Below, piece by piece: positions 1-12,200 of a stretch of DNA of 35,448 nucleotides (positions are counted from its first letter, which is position 1; each line of letters opens with the position of its first letter). The stretch covers positions 1 to 35,448 of the forward strand of contig JAUHXA010000069.1 in NCBI GenBank assembly GCA_030427245.1. The letters are read 5' to 3'. The stretch comes from Bacteroidia bacterium (GTDB lineage: Bacteria > Bacteroidota > Bacteroidia > Chitinophagales > UBA2359). The notes beneath the pieces were generated by a model. The model had not been told where the DNA came from and did not search any database. It was given only the letters and a program-made list of their open reading frames with translations. The translations under genes were made by a program, and so were the position numbers.

Positions 1-268
1 GCCAACACCTGAAAGGTTCGGCGACAATTGGAGTGGTTCACCATCACCAACGGAAACTTTGCCAACAATTTCCAATTTTGGCAACAGTTGGAGTGGTTCA
101 CTTGTACCCGCTTCAACTGTTGGCAAGGTTTTACAACCGTTGCCAAAGTTTTCGCTAACCTTGTCAACAGTCGCAGACTTTGACAACGGTTGAAGTGACT
201 CGTCTCCTTCAATCTGAACGGAAATTTCGCCAACGTTTTCCAAACTTGGCGACAATTGGAGTGGCTCA
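1..268. repeat. Repeat tract after PCP2: three 40-bp units plus one palindromic pair
   Basis: Units at 1-40, 61-100 and 229-268 share the pattern gccaac...ggcgacaattggagtgg. Each has a central palindrome (for example acctgaaaggt). Between them, 111-197 carries an inverted pair of the other family (TTGTCAA...TTGACAA arms). All is in frame in the giant gene and encodes repeats such as EPLQLSPNL. Confidence 0.85.
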
Positions 269-3200
269 TTTTCAACAGATTCACCTCCTCCACCATCAGG
301 ATTCGGCTCATTTCCACCACCATCATTCGGCGAATCATCATCACCTCCTCCCAACAACTGCTCAATTTTCACAATCGTCGCATTCTCCAACAAAGCCATC
401 AAAGTCAACTGCTGCCCAGTAGCCTCTCGAATCATATAAATCAACTGAACCGCCAACAGCGAATGACCACCCAACTCAAAAAAGTTATCATGAACCCCCA
501 CCTGTTGCACATTCAACAATTTTCGCCAAAAATCCGCCAACATCTTCTGCATCTCCGTTTTCGGCGCATCAAAATTCGTTGCCGTTGAAACCGTTGTACT
601 CATCTTTGCTTTCTCCGCAGGCGCAGGCAAAGCCTTCCGATTCACCTTCCCCGCCGTACTCAATGGAAAACACTCCAACTCCACATAAAAATTCGGCAAC
701 ATATACGAAGGCAATTGCGCTCGCAAATGCTGTTGAAGAACTGCAATGTCCATCGTTTGCTCCGCTTCCATCACCAAATACGCCACCAACTGCTGAAAAC
801 CATTCGAGTCCTTCCGAACCACCACCACATTCTTATGCACACCAGCGACCTCCGAAATCACCGCTTCAATCTCGCCCAACTCAATTCGATGTCCTCTGAT
901 TTTCACCTGATGGTCAATACGATTCAAATATACAATATCACCATTCCGCAATCGGCGCACCAAATCACCCGTTTTATACAATTTTTCATTTCGCTTAAAA
1001 GGATGCGGAATAAAACGTTCCGCCGTCAATTCAGCCCGTCCGTGATAACCATCCGCCAATCTCCCTCCAATGTGCAACTCTCCAAAAGCCCCAATCGGAA
1101 CCACCTGCAACTGCTCATCCAAGACATACAAATCAATATTCGGCATCGCATGACCAATACTAATGTATGGCACATCTTTTTGGCTGTCCAATAATTCAGT
1201 CGTCACCTTTTGCGTTGTTACCCAAATGATTGCCTCCGTCGGTCCATACACATTCCAAACCTCACGACAACCATCCACCAAAAAACGAGCAACACCATAA
1301 GGCAAACCTTCACCACCACTCACAACCCGCAAATCCGCATCACCTTTCCAACCCGCAGCCTGCAACAACTGCCAAGTCGAAGGAGTCGCCTGCATCATCG
1401 AAGGCTGCAAAGTCTCAATCATATCCTTCAACAAAAATCCATCCTTCACCGTCCGTTTATCCGCCAAAACCAAAGTCGCCCCACTCATCAGCGTCAAGAA
1501 ATAATCCTGAATCGAAGGGTCAAAACTCATCGAAATCACCGACAAAACCACCTCTTTTTCCTTCACCTCCAATATCTGACGCATTCCATACATAAAGTCC
1601 ACCACCGCATCGTGCGAAATCTCCACGCCCTTCGGTTTTCCAGTCGAACCAGAAGTATAAATAATGTACGCCAAACCCTTTGAAGGAATCACCCATCTTG
1701 GATTTGCAGTTGGCATTGCAGTAGTTTTTGAAGTAAAATCCTCCAAAACCCATTTTTCACAAGTTCGACAATCCGCAATATTCGCCTCCAAGCTCTTCTC
1801 ACTAATCACCCATTTCGCACCTGCATCCTCCAACATCAACACTACACGCTCCTTAGGATTAATCGGGTCAATCGGCAAATACGTACCACCAGCCTTCAAC
1901 ACCGCCAAAATCGCCATCAACATCTCCGCCGACCTATCCACATAAATCCCCACAACATCACCCGACTGCAAACCCTGACTCCTAAAATAATGCGCCCACT
2001 GATTGCATTTTTCATTCAATTCTCGGTAAGTATAACTGACCTTCCCTAAAACCTTGTCAACGGTCGCAGACCTTGACAACGGTTGAAGTGGAAACACCAA
2101 CGCCACCAAATCACCACTCCTCTCCACCTGCTTCTCAAACAACTCATGCACACACTCCCCAACAGGAAAATTCACCCGATTATCATTCCACCGAATCAAC
2201 TGCTCCTTTTCACTTTCAGGCAACAAAGGCAAAGTCGCCAAAGGCACATCCATATCCGCCACAATTCCCTCCAACAACACCTTCAACTCCGCCAAACGAC
2301 TCTGAATCGTACTCGCATCCCACAAATCCGTATTGTAAATCCACTCAAAATCAAGCCCATTTTCTACAACTTTGATATTGATAAAAATGTCAAATGTTTC
2401 ATAATTTCTTGGAATCGGACTTGTACTTGCCGTTAAATTCGCATAGTTCAATTCGCCTGCATCGCTGTCCATATTAAACAATACCGAGACAATCGGCTGC
2501 CGACTCACATCCCTCGCCACTTTCAATTTCTTTACCAAAGCACCAAGCGTATAATTTTGATGGTCAAAAGCATCCAAAATCGTACTACGCACCCGCTTCA
2601 AATGTGCCTTAAAACTACTCTTTCCTTCCAATTGCATCCTGACAGGCAACACACTCACACAATGTGCCACCAAATCTTGATTCCCTGCAATCGCTTGACC
2701 AGCAGCCACAACCCCCAACACAAAATCATCCTGTCCCGACAAACGGTGCAAAAAAGTTTGGAAAGCAGCATACATCATCACATAAAAAGTCGTTCCCTGT
2801 TTCGCTCCCGCCTTCTTCAATTGGAGGTATTCTTGCTTCGTCAAATGCAGCGTTTCCATTGCAGAAGTAAAAGTCTTAAAAGGCGGTCGCACCCTATCCG
2901 TCGGCAATTCCAACACAGGAATTTCTCCTTCAAATTGCTTCACCCAATACGCCTCCGCTTTCTGAAAAGCCTCACCCTTCTTCGCCTTTTCTTCCTCCAA
3001 TACATAGCCACTCAACTGCTTGGGCTGCTTCATTACTTTCGCATTCATCCCCACACTTTGAGCATACAATTCACCCAAATCGTTGATGAGAATGCCCAAC
3101 GACCAGCCATCCGAAACAATGTGGTGTACAGTTAGGAAGAGTAGGTGAACGGAAACCTTGTCAACAGTCGCAGACTTTGACAACGGTTGAAGTGATTTAT

Positions 3201-6200
3201 TCCCCCTTTGAAGGGGGTTGGGGGATGTTTCCGCTTCAACTGTTGGCAAGGCTTGTTCTGTAAGAATCGAACCGTTGTCAAAGTTTTCACTAACCTTTAT
3301 CAACTTAAACCTCACCAAAGGTCCTTCACTCAAATCAAAAGCCGTTTCCGCCTCCAACTCATGCAATTCCTTCAATCTCTCCTCCAATTCTTCCGCACTC
3401 AATCCCGTCAAATCCAAAAACGGCACATTCATCTCCATTGAAGAATGAACAATCTGCACCTGCCCATCCTCACTAAAAGTCGTTCTCAAAGCCTCATGCC
3501 GTTCCACCAATTTTCCAATCGCACGTTTCAGCGCAAGCTCATTCAAGTCCCCCTCCAATCGAATCTGACTCGACAAATTGTACGCCATTGACGCTCCGTT
3601 TCCCAACTGATTGCTCAACCAAATTTCGGTTTGCCCTTCCGTCAAAGGAACGAAAACCTTGTCAACGGTCGAAGACCTTGACAACGGTTGAAGTGGTTTA
3701 TTCCCCCTTTGAAGGGGGTTGGGGGATGTTTTCGTTTCAACTGTACCGATTACCTCGGCATCCTTGATTGACAAGGTTCGAGAACCGTTGTCAAAGTTTC
3801 CACTACCACCAAGATGTTTAGGAGTACCAACAATCAAATTCAAATCCTCACCAACATAAGGCTCAAAAAATCCCCTATCAAACATCTCCTGAATCGCCAC
3901 CTTATACGCCTGATAAGCAAACTCCAAATCCTCATCCGTATGCGCTGTAGAAACAAAACCAGAACGTTCCGTTTGATGCACACCATGATAGCGCAAAGCA
4001 TGAAAGAACAAATCAGAAAGTGGATTTCCATCAATAATTTTCACCGCCAAAACCGAAGAAGTTGATTTAATTGCTAAAGGTGCTTTTGTCTCCAAAAACA
4101 AATCCCGAAGTCGTGCTGCAAAAGCTGCCCCACGCTCATTCAGTTCTTCCTGCAATTGAGGACCACCCGCTTTGATTTGCTTCAAAGTCGCCAAAGCCGA
4201 AGCCAAGCAAAGAGGATGTTTCACAAATGTACCGCCATAGAAAGTCACCAAAGCCTCTGGAAATGAATCATCTCCAAACTGCCACTGACCACCATCAAAG
4301 GCATCCAAATATTTCGCTTTGCCTGCTACAATCGCCATCGGCAAACCGCCACTCGCAATCTTACCATAGCAGCAAATATCCACTTCAATATTGTACCAAG
4401 CTTGCGCCCCACGCTGATGCAACCTAAAACCGTTCACCATCTCGTCAAAAATCAAGGCAATATTGCTTTCTTCCGTCACCTTCCGCAATTCTTTCATCAA
4501 CTCAAATTGCTGCAAATGTGGTTGTTGTGTCTGAACAGGTTCTACCAAAATTGCCGCCAAATCGTGGGCATATTCCCGAATGATGTTCAACACATTGGGG
4601 TCTTCTTTCTTCAAAATCAATACATTCTCCACCGAAGCCTTTGGAATTCCAGGCGCAACAGGCAAAGTCTTCAATTTGCCCCTAATCGTAACAGGTCGCC
4701 CCAACATTTCATCGGTGATACCGTGGTAATCCCCTTCAAAATAAGCAATTCGAGTTTTGCCCGTCACCGTTCTTGCCGCCCGAACTGCCGCTGATAGTGA
4801 CTCTGAACCTGTGTTCACCATCGTTGCCCGTTCCGTTCCCGTAATCTCACATACTAAATTCGCTACCTGTTTAGCCAACGGTGTTTGAACCGTCAATTCT
4901 ATTCCTTTCGACAATTGTTCCGCTACTGCTTCTTGCACAAAATCAGGCGTATGCCCAAACAATGCAATCCCAAAACTCATCATAAAGTCCACATACTCAT
5001 TGCCGTCCAAATCGTAAATTTTTGCGCCTTTAGAGTGCGAAGAAGCAATCTGATAAATCCCTTCTTTCCACAACTTGTTGAAGGATTGAATCGAGCGAGG
5101 GTCGGACAAATGTTTGCGTTGTCCCTGTGCCAATGCTTTGGAGCTTTTGGTTCGCTCATTGTAGTTCGCCATGAATTCTTGCAACATTCGCTGCTGAAAT
5201 TCAGTGATTTCAGCTGTGCTTTTGCTCACAGGTTTCCACGGACCGAAAGCTTTTCTTTCTTGTGTTTCTTCGGTTTTGTGTTTAGGCGTTTGGGTGTTCG
5301 AGTGTTCGAGTGTTTGGGTCTTTGGGTGTTTATGTTTTGAAACTCCATTCTTTTGGGCTTGTCCATTCGAGCTAAACTTTTGACGACGGTTTGGATGCTT
5401 ATCAGCATGAACCTCGTCAAAAGTTGAAGTAGGTTGTTGATTAGAGGGTTGAATTATTGAAGGTCTTTGCTGAATATGTTGCCCTTGCAATAACGCCAAC
5501 TGCTGCTGCATCAATGCCATTTGTTGGCTAAGAATGTTTTCAATTGCAGAGCCGTTGGTAGTTGGTTGTTGGATATTTGGTGTTGGATATTGAATATTCG
5601 ATATTGGAGGTTGAGGATGTAAATTCCCCCTTTGAAGGGGGTTGGGGGATGTTTCCGCTTCAACTGTTGACAAAGCCTGCTCCGAGAACTCGGAGGTTCG
5701 AGAACCGTTGTCAAAGTTTTCGCTAACCTTGTCAATCAAAGATGCCGAGGTAATCGGTACAGTCGCAGACTTTGACAACGGTTGAAGTGATTCCGCTTCC
5801 TCTTGAAACATCTCCTCAGGAATATTCCCATCAATATAGTCCGAAAGCGCATCAATCGTTGGAGCTTCCTCAAACAATTGGCGGAAAGTTAATTGCAACT
5901 CAAATTGACGATTAAGGTCTGTCAATGCTTGTGTCAAAAACAAAGAGTCAAAACCCAATTCTAAAAAAGTCGCTTCATCCTCCATTTCTTCGGGTTCTAA
6001 ACCACTCAGTTCAAACAAAACATCCTTTATTTTCGTTGTAATGCGTTCTTTTCTTGGTTGTGATGGTGTTTGTGTTTGGGTATTCATGTTAGTTTGGATT
6101 TGGGTATTCAAGTATTTAGGTTGATAATTGTGTTCAAGTGTTTGTGTAATCGGATATTGAAGCGATTGAGCATAATTAAAACTCTGCGTCTCTGTGCCTC

Positions 6201-9200
6201 TCTGTTCAATCTGCTGATTTCTCTCCATCTCTCCGCCTCTCCGTTCAACATTCCGTTTATCGTCTGTCGTCTGCCGTCTACCGTCAAAAGGCTCAATCCA
6301 ATAGCGTTTCCGCTCAAAAGGATAAGTCGGCAAAGGTGTCCGTTTCGCATTTTGGTTCGCATAAAAAGCCTTCCAATCCAATTCGACTCCTGCCAACCAA
6401 AGTTTCGCAACGGTTTTGTAGAGAAATTCCACATCGTTCTTGGGTTCTTTTGGATGGCGAAGTGAAGCCAAAATCAACTGCTTAGAATTTTTGGCAGGAT
6501 GCTGACGGGCAAAAGTCGAGAGCGTTTGACCAGGACCTACCTCCAATAAAGCCCGATTTGGCAAAGCAAAAATCGTTTCCAATCCATCCGAAAAGCGGAC
6601 GGTATTTCGCAAATGACTTACCCAATATTCGGGAGTCATTACCTCTTCTGGATTTGCCCAAGTTCCTGTCACGTTGGACACAAAAGGAATCTGAGGTTCT
6701 TTGAAATCAATGCTTTGCAAGAAATCGTGGAATTGCCCCATGATGGGTGCAACTTGCGGAGAATGTGCGGCTACTTTGATGTGAATCCGTTTGGCATCAA
6801 TGTTTTCTGATACCAATCGCTGCTGCAATGCGTCAATCGCTGCAACCGTTCCCGAAATCACACAATTGTTCGGTTTGTTGATGGCTGCAAAGCTCAAATC
6901 ATCCTGCATATACTTTCTGGCCTCCAATTCGGTCATCGGCACACTCAACATCCCTCCTTCTACCTTCAAACTTTCAAACAATTTACCTCTTGTATAAACC
7001 AATGCTAAGGCTTCTTCGATGGTGAAAACTCCTGCAATACAAGCTGCTGCGTATTCTCCCATACTGTGACCAATCATTTCGGTGGGTGTGATTCCCCAAG
7101 ATTGCCACAATTTGGCTAAAGCGTATTGGATGGTGAAAAGGCTTGGGAGGGCGAGAGAGGGGCGGCGGAGTTGGGTGGCGAGTTCTTCGTCGCTACCGCT
7201 ACAAACGTCGCCAAACCTTTCAGGTGTTGGCGAGTTTTTCGCTACTTTGGAAGATTCTGCGACACCTAAATTCCCCCTTTGGAGAGCCTGTCCCGATACT
7301 TCGGGAGGATTGGGGGAGGTTTTCGCCGACATCTGACTGCCACCGATCGAAACGTTGCCATTAACATCCCCCTTGCCCCCTTCAAAGGGGGAATTTTTAC
7401 CTGTAATAAATTTCCTTACCTCCAGTCCAAATTTTCGCTCCAATATCTCCAAACATTCCTCAACGAATCCTCTAAATACCTTATTTTCTACATACAAATC
7501 CTTCGCCATATCCACATACTGCGCTCCACCTCCTGCAAACAAAAAGACCATTGAAGGAACTGCCCCTTCCTGCAAACCCGAAACCGTATTTGGATTTTTC
7601 ACATTCTCCAAAGCTGCAATGGCTTCTTCATGATTTTGAGCAATAACCACCCTACGATGTTGAAAATGTTGGCGACCAACTGCTAAAGTGTAAGTTGCAT
7701 CTGTCAAACTCAATTCTGATTCTGGCTTTCTTTGGAGGAAAGTGCTTAGGTTTTTTGTGCTTTCTTGAAGTGCCTTTTCTGTTTTTGCAGAGAGTAGGAA
7801 AAGTTGATGCCGTTTCAACTGTTGACAAGGTCTGCGACCGTTGTCAAAGTTTTCACTAACCTTGTCAACAGTCGAAGACTTTGACAACGGTTGTAACGGT
7901 AATGGTGCTTCCTCCAATATCACATGTGCATTCGTTCCGCCCAATCCAAAAGAGCTTACCCCTGCCCTTCTTGGAGTCTCACTTCGTTTCCATCGCTGCA
8001 AACGTTGGTTTACATAAAATGGTGATTGTTCAAAAGGAATTTGTGGATTGGGAGATTTGAAGTGCATGGTTGGGGGCATCAATTCGTAGCAAAGCGACAA
8101 AGCTGTTTTGATGATGCCAGCCACACAAGCCCCTGAATCCAAGTGTCCAATATTGGTTTTGATGGAGCTGATGGCACAAAATTGTTTTTTATCGGTCGTT
8201 TTGCGGAAGGCTTGACTCAGTGCAGCCAACTCGATAGGGTCGCCCAAACGTGTGCCTGTTCCGTGTGTTTCAATGTACTGAATGTCGTTTGCGGTGATGC
8301 CTGCCTTTTTCTGTGCTGCTTCAATACAAGCCGCTTGCCCTTTGACGCTTGGGGCAGTAAAGCCGATTTTGTCGGAGCCGTCGTTGTTGATAGCCGTTCC
8401 TTTGATGACCGCATAAATATAGTCGCCATCTTCGATGGCTTTGTCCAACTTTTTGAGGACAATGACATTGATTCCATTTCCACGCACCATTCCTTTTGCA
8501 TCTGCATCAAAAGCTTTGCAAGTGCCTTGTGGCGAAAGTGGTCCGCCTTCGGTGTATTCGTAACCCGCTGCCAAAGGTGCTTGAATGCGTCCGCCGCCTA
8601 CCATGACCATATCGCTGTCGCCATTCAACAAACTTTGACAAGCCAAATGCACGCCTACGCCCGAAGTGGAGCAAGCCGTTTGAACATTGACGGCTGGTCC
8701 TTTGAGGTTGAGTTTGTAGGCAACTCTGGTGATGGAAAAGCTTTTTTCGCTGCCAATTGCGCTGGTGTATTCACCTGATGATTGCAGCAAATCTGGATGT
8801 GTGGCGATGTTGTGGGTGAAGTAGGTATTCTGTGCGACTCCTCCAAAGATGCCGATTTTACCTTCGTAGTTTTCGGGATTGTAGCCTGCATTTTGAAGCG
8901 CAGAATAGGCAGTTTCTAAGAAAACCCTGTGTTGGGGGTCCATCATTTTGGCTTCTTTGGGATGGTATCCAAAGAATTTTGCATCGAAACAGTCGGGATG
9001 GTCTAAGGTGTAGTGTCGCCCTACGAAATTAGGGTCGTCCAACATATTGGGGTCTAAACCTGCTTTTAATAGGTCTTCTGCGGTGACTTGCTTGCCGACT
9101 TCTGTGCCATTGACCAAATTCATCCACAATTCGTGGGGAGTGTTGGCACCTGGAAGACGGACGGCAATGCCAATAATCGCTATCGCTGATTCTTCTGGAT

Positions 9201-12200
9201 GCTGTTGATGCTTAGTGGATGCTTGGTGGATGCTTGATTGATGTTGGTGATGCTTGATAGACACTTTTGATTCTTCCGAATCCATAAATTCCCCGAGGTT
9301 TCGGGGCAAGCTTTGTTGCCGTTTGTCGCTCGAACGTTGACGAACTCTGCGAGTGTCGTCAAGTTTTTCGCTCGATTGAACGGAAATCTCGCCAACACCT
9401 GAAAGGTTTGGCGACGATTGGAGTGATTGATAACCCAAATCTTCCGCCAATTCCCAAGTCTCTCCACTCAAGAAATTATCCTCCTTCACCTTCTTCCAAG
9501 TTTCCGCCAATTTCGGATTGATGCCCTTTTGTTTCAACAATTTATCGTCACTCATAGAGCGAGAATCTTTGTAAATACCATCCACCATTTTTTGGTCGAG
9601 GTCTTGGTAGGGCGCAATGAGATTGGGGTGGTAATCCAAGCCGATTTGAGCGCACATTTGACGCATGAGTTTTTCAGGTTCTGCGACCAATTCCTCGTAT
9701 TGCAGCCTGAATTGACGGTTTTGAGGGATGTTTTGGAGGAAATCGGTTGTGTTTTTATGGCTTTGAAGCCAAACCAATTCGCCAAGTTCTTGGGTATTGA
9801 AGGGGTGTTTCTTGATGTGCAATACTTGGTCGAAGTGGTATTTCTCGAAAGATTTGACCATCGAATAGGGATGGCGCACCAAATGTATGTAAATCGCTTT
9901 TTGGTCGAAAATTTGCTCGGCTCGCTTCAATGTGTTGCTGTCGAGGGCATAGGATGGTGATTTATCGAGTAGATGGTGGTCGCCTGCCCATTGCTGCAAT
10001 TCTTGGAATACTTGGCTGGTGCTGTATTCTTTTTGCTCCAATTTCTGCAAAATGCCTTTGGCAGTGTCAGCATCGCAGCTCTTCAACTCCATGACTGCTC
10101 TCACCAATCCTTCCAACCACAAACTGAATTTGCCGCTGTATGCTTGGCTTCTTTCCTCCAATGTGTTGAAGTGCAATAACTGCAATTCATTTGCTCCAAA
10201 TATTTCGGGATGCCCTGCTAACATGACCCGCAGTAGGCTTGTACCTGAACGTGGTGGGGCAATGATGAAAATTGGGGGATGGTTGAATTGCTGTATGGTT
10301 GAATTGCTGTATGGTTGTAGTATTGAGTTGGTGTGGAGGTATTGGAGGAAGGTTTTTATTTGTGTGTCGCTCAACTGTTGACAAGGTTTACAACCGTTGT
10401 CAAAACTTGTCCCGATTTCTCGGGAGTTTTCGCTTACCTTGTCAACGGTCGAATTCCCCCTTTGAAGGGGGTTGGGGGATGTATTTGACAACGGTTGAAA
10501 TGATGATAGCTCTTCCTTGTAATTTTCCTCCAACATCACCGCATATTCTGCAATAGTTGGGTTGTCGAAAATAGTAGTGATAAAAATGACCGATTTCAAC
10601 TCCTCTTGCAGCTCTCCAATAAATTGTGCCGCTTGTATAGAATTGCCGCCGAGTTCAAAAAATTTGTCGTGGCGACCAATGGGATTGATTTCCAAAAGTC
10701 TTCCCCAAATTTTCGCTAAGTGTTTTTCCAGCTCGCCTGTTGGAGCGATGAAGGCTTGCTCCAAAACGGGGCGCAATTTGGTGGGTTCGGGTAGGGCTTT
10801 TCTATCAATTTTACCGTTGGTGGTTAGAGGCATTTGTGGGAGGAATACAAAAGCTGTGGGCAGCATGTATTCGGGTAGCTTTTCCTCTAAGAATGCTCTG
10901 ATTTGGGAGACGTTTAGGGAAGAATCGGGGTGTAGACATAGATAGGCAACCAATTTTTGTTGGTTGACTTGATGCTGGTTTTGAAGGACTACGACGGTTT
11001 CTTTGACGGCTGGGTGTAGTCCTATGGCGACTTCAATTTCTCCTAACTCAATGCGGAAGCCTCTGAATTTTACTTGGTAGTCGATACGTCCTAAAAATTC
11101 TACATTGCCATCGGGCATCCATCGGGCAAGGTCGCCTGTTTTGTAGAGGGTTGGGGTTCTTTGGATGCTTGATGGATACTTGGTAGATACTTGGTGGATG
11201 CTGTTGATGCTTAGTGGATGCTCGGTGGATACTTTGGATTCTTGTGGATGATGATGGTTCTCGGTAGTTGATTCTTCCGAATCCATAAATTCCTGTTGCT
11301 GTTTGCCGTGAAGTGGTGTATTTGTGTTGTAAAATGGATTTTGGATGAATCTTTCGGCGCTGAGTTCGGGGCGGTTCCAATAGCCCCTTGCCAAAATTTC
11401 TTTTGTCCCTCCAATGTATATTTCACCTACTTCTCCATCTCCAACGGGTTGTAAATCCTCATTCAGGATGAAAATTTCGTAGTGTTTGATGGGGATTCCG
11501 ATGGGTACTTTTTCATCGTTGAATCCTTTTGGGATGGTAAAAAAGGTACAATTGACAGTGGCCTCTGTCGGACCGTAGAGGTTGTAGAGTTGGCAATGGG
11601 GCAAGGTTTGTTCGTGTTTTTGTGCCATTGCAGTGGGACAGACTTCGCCTGATACATTGACCAATTGAAGGCTGCGGAGTTTGTGGGGTGGAGCTTGTTC
11701 GAGTATTAAAGTATGTAAAGAAGGTAAAGTTAGAATGTGTGTGACTTGGTGGCGTTCGACAATGTTTGCCAATCGTTGTATGTCTTTTTCTTCGCCTTGC
11801 TCTGGTAAAACCAATGTGCTGCCTTGTAGCAATGTCCAAAAAATGGTGAGGACAGATACATCGAAGGAAATGGAACAAGTGAGCAACATTTTGTCTATTG
11901 GCGTGGGTGCGATCTCTTGTTGTCCTTCGAGCTGGTTCATCACATTTTCGTGGGTGAGCATTACACCCTTGGGTTTGCCTGTTGAACCAGAAGTGTAAAT
12001 ACAGTATGCCAAATCTTCGGGTTGGGCGATGGGAATATAATCATTGCCTTTGCTGTAAGATTCGACTGTTTGCCAATCTTTGTCCATTGTGAAAATGTGG
12101 GCATTGGTTTGGGGTATTCGGTGAAGGTGTTTTTGTTCGGTGAGAATGACCTTGGCTTGGGCATCTTCGAGCATGAATTGTAGTCGCTGTGTTGGGTAAT

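Larger units (their letters stand above)
375..3654 (-). other. Extension module: condensation C, adenylation A2, carrier PCP2
   Basis: C (about 3654-2350) keeps the catalytic HHIVSDG (codons 3126-3106), though an insert of roughly 45-50 residues sits just N-terminal to that motif. A2 (about 2175-620) has YTSGSTGKPKG, YGPTEA, YKTGDL and AGKVNRKALP. Its pocket starts FDPSIQ (Asp235, Pro236), a code I do not recognise. PCP2 (about 590-375) has FFELGGHS with the serine codon at 460-462. The frame continues past PCP2 into a repeat-rich linker and off the window, so at least one more domain is expected. Confidence 0.9.
5840..9195 (-). other. PKS extension module: KS, AT and ACP domains
   Basis: KS (about 9195-7905) has the active-site TACSTS (Cys codon 8671-8673) and both histidine motifs, ETHGTGT and KTNIGHLD, so it should be active. 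AT (about 7815-6295) has GHSMGEY with the serine codon at 7063-7065. Its specificity motif reads VAAHSP, closer to the malonyl-type xAFHS than to methylmalonyl YASHS, but this is not decisive. ACP (about 6030-5840) has LGFDSL with the serine codon at 5944-5946. No reductive domains are present. Repeats separate KS from AT, interrupt AT and fill the AT-ACP linker. Confidence 0.9.

Noticed and set aside
1-268. CRISPR-like array because of regularly recurring units
   Set aside because: Units are imperfect, palindromic, in coding sequence, differ in spacing, and there are no cas genes.
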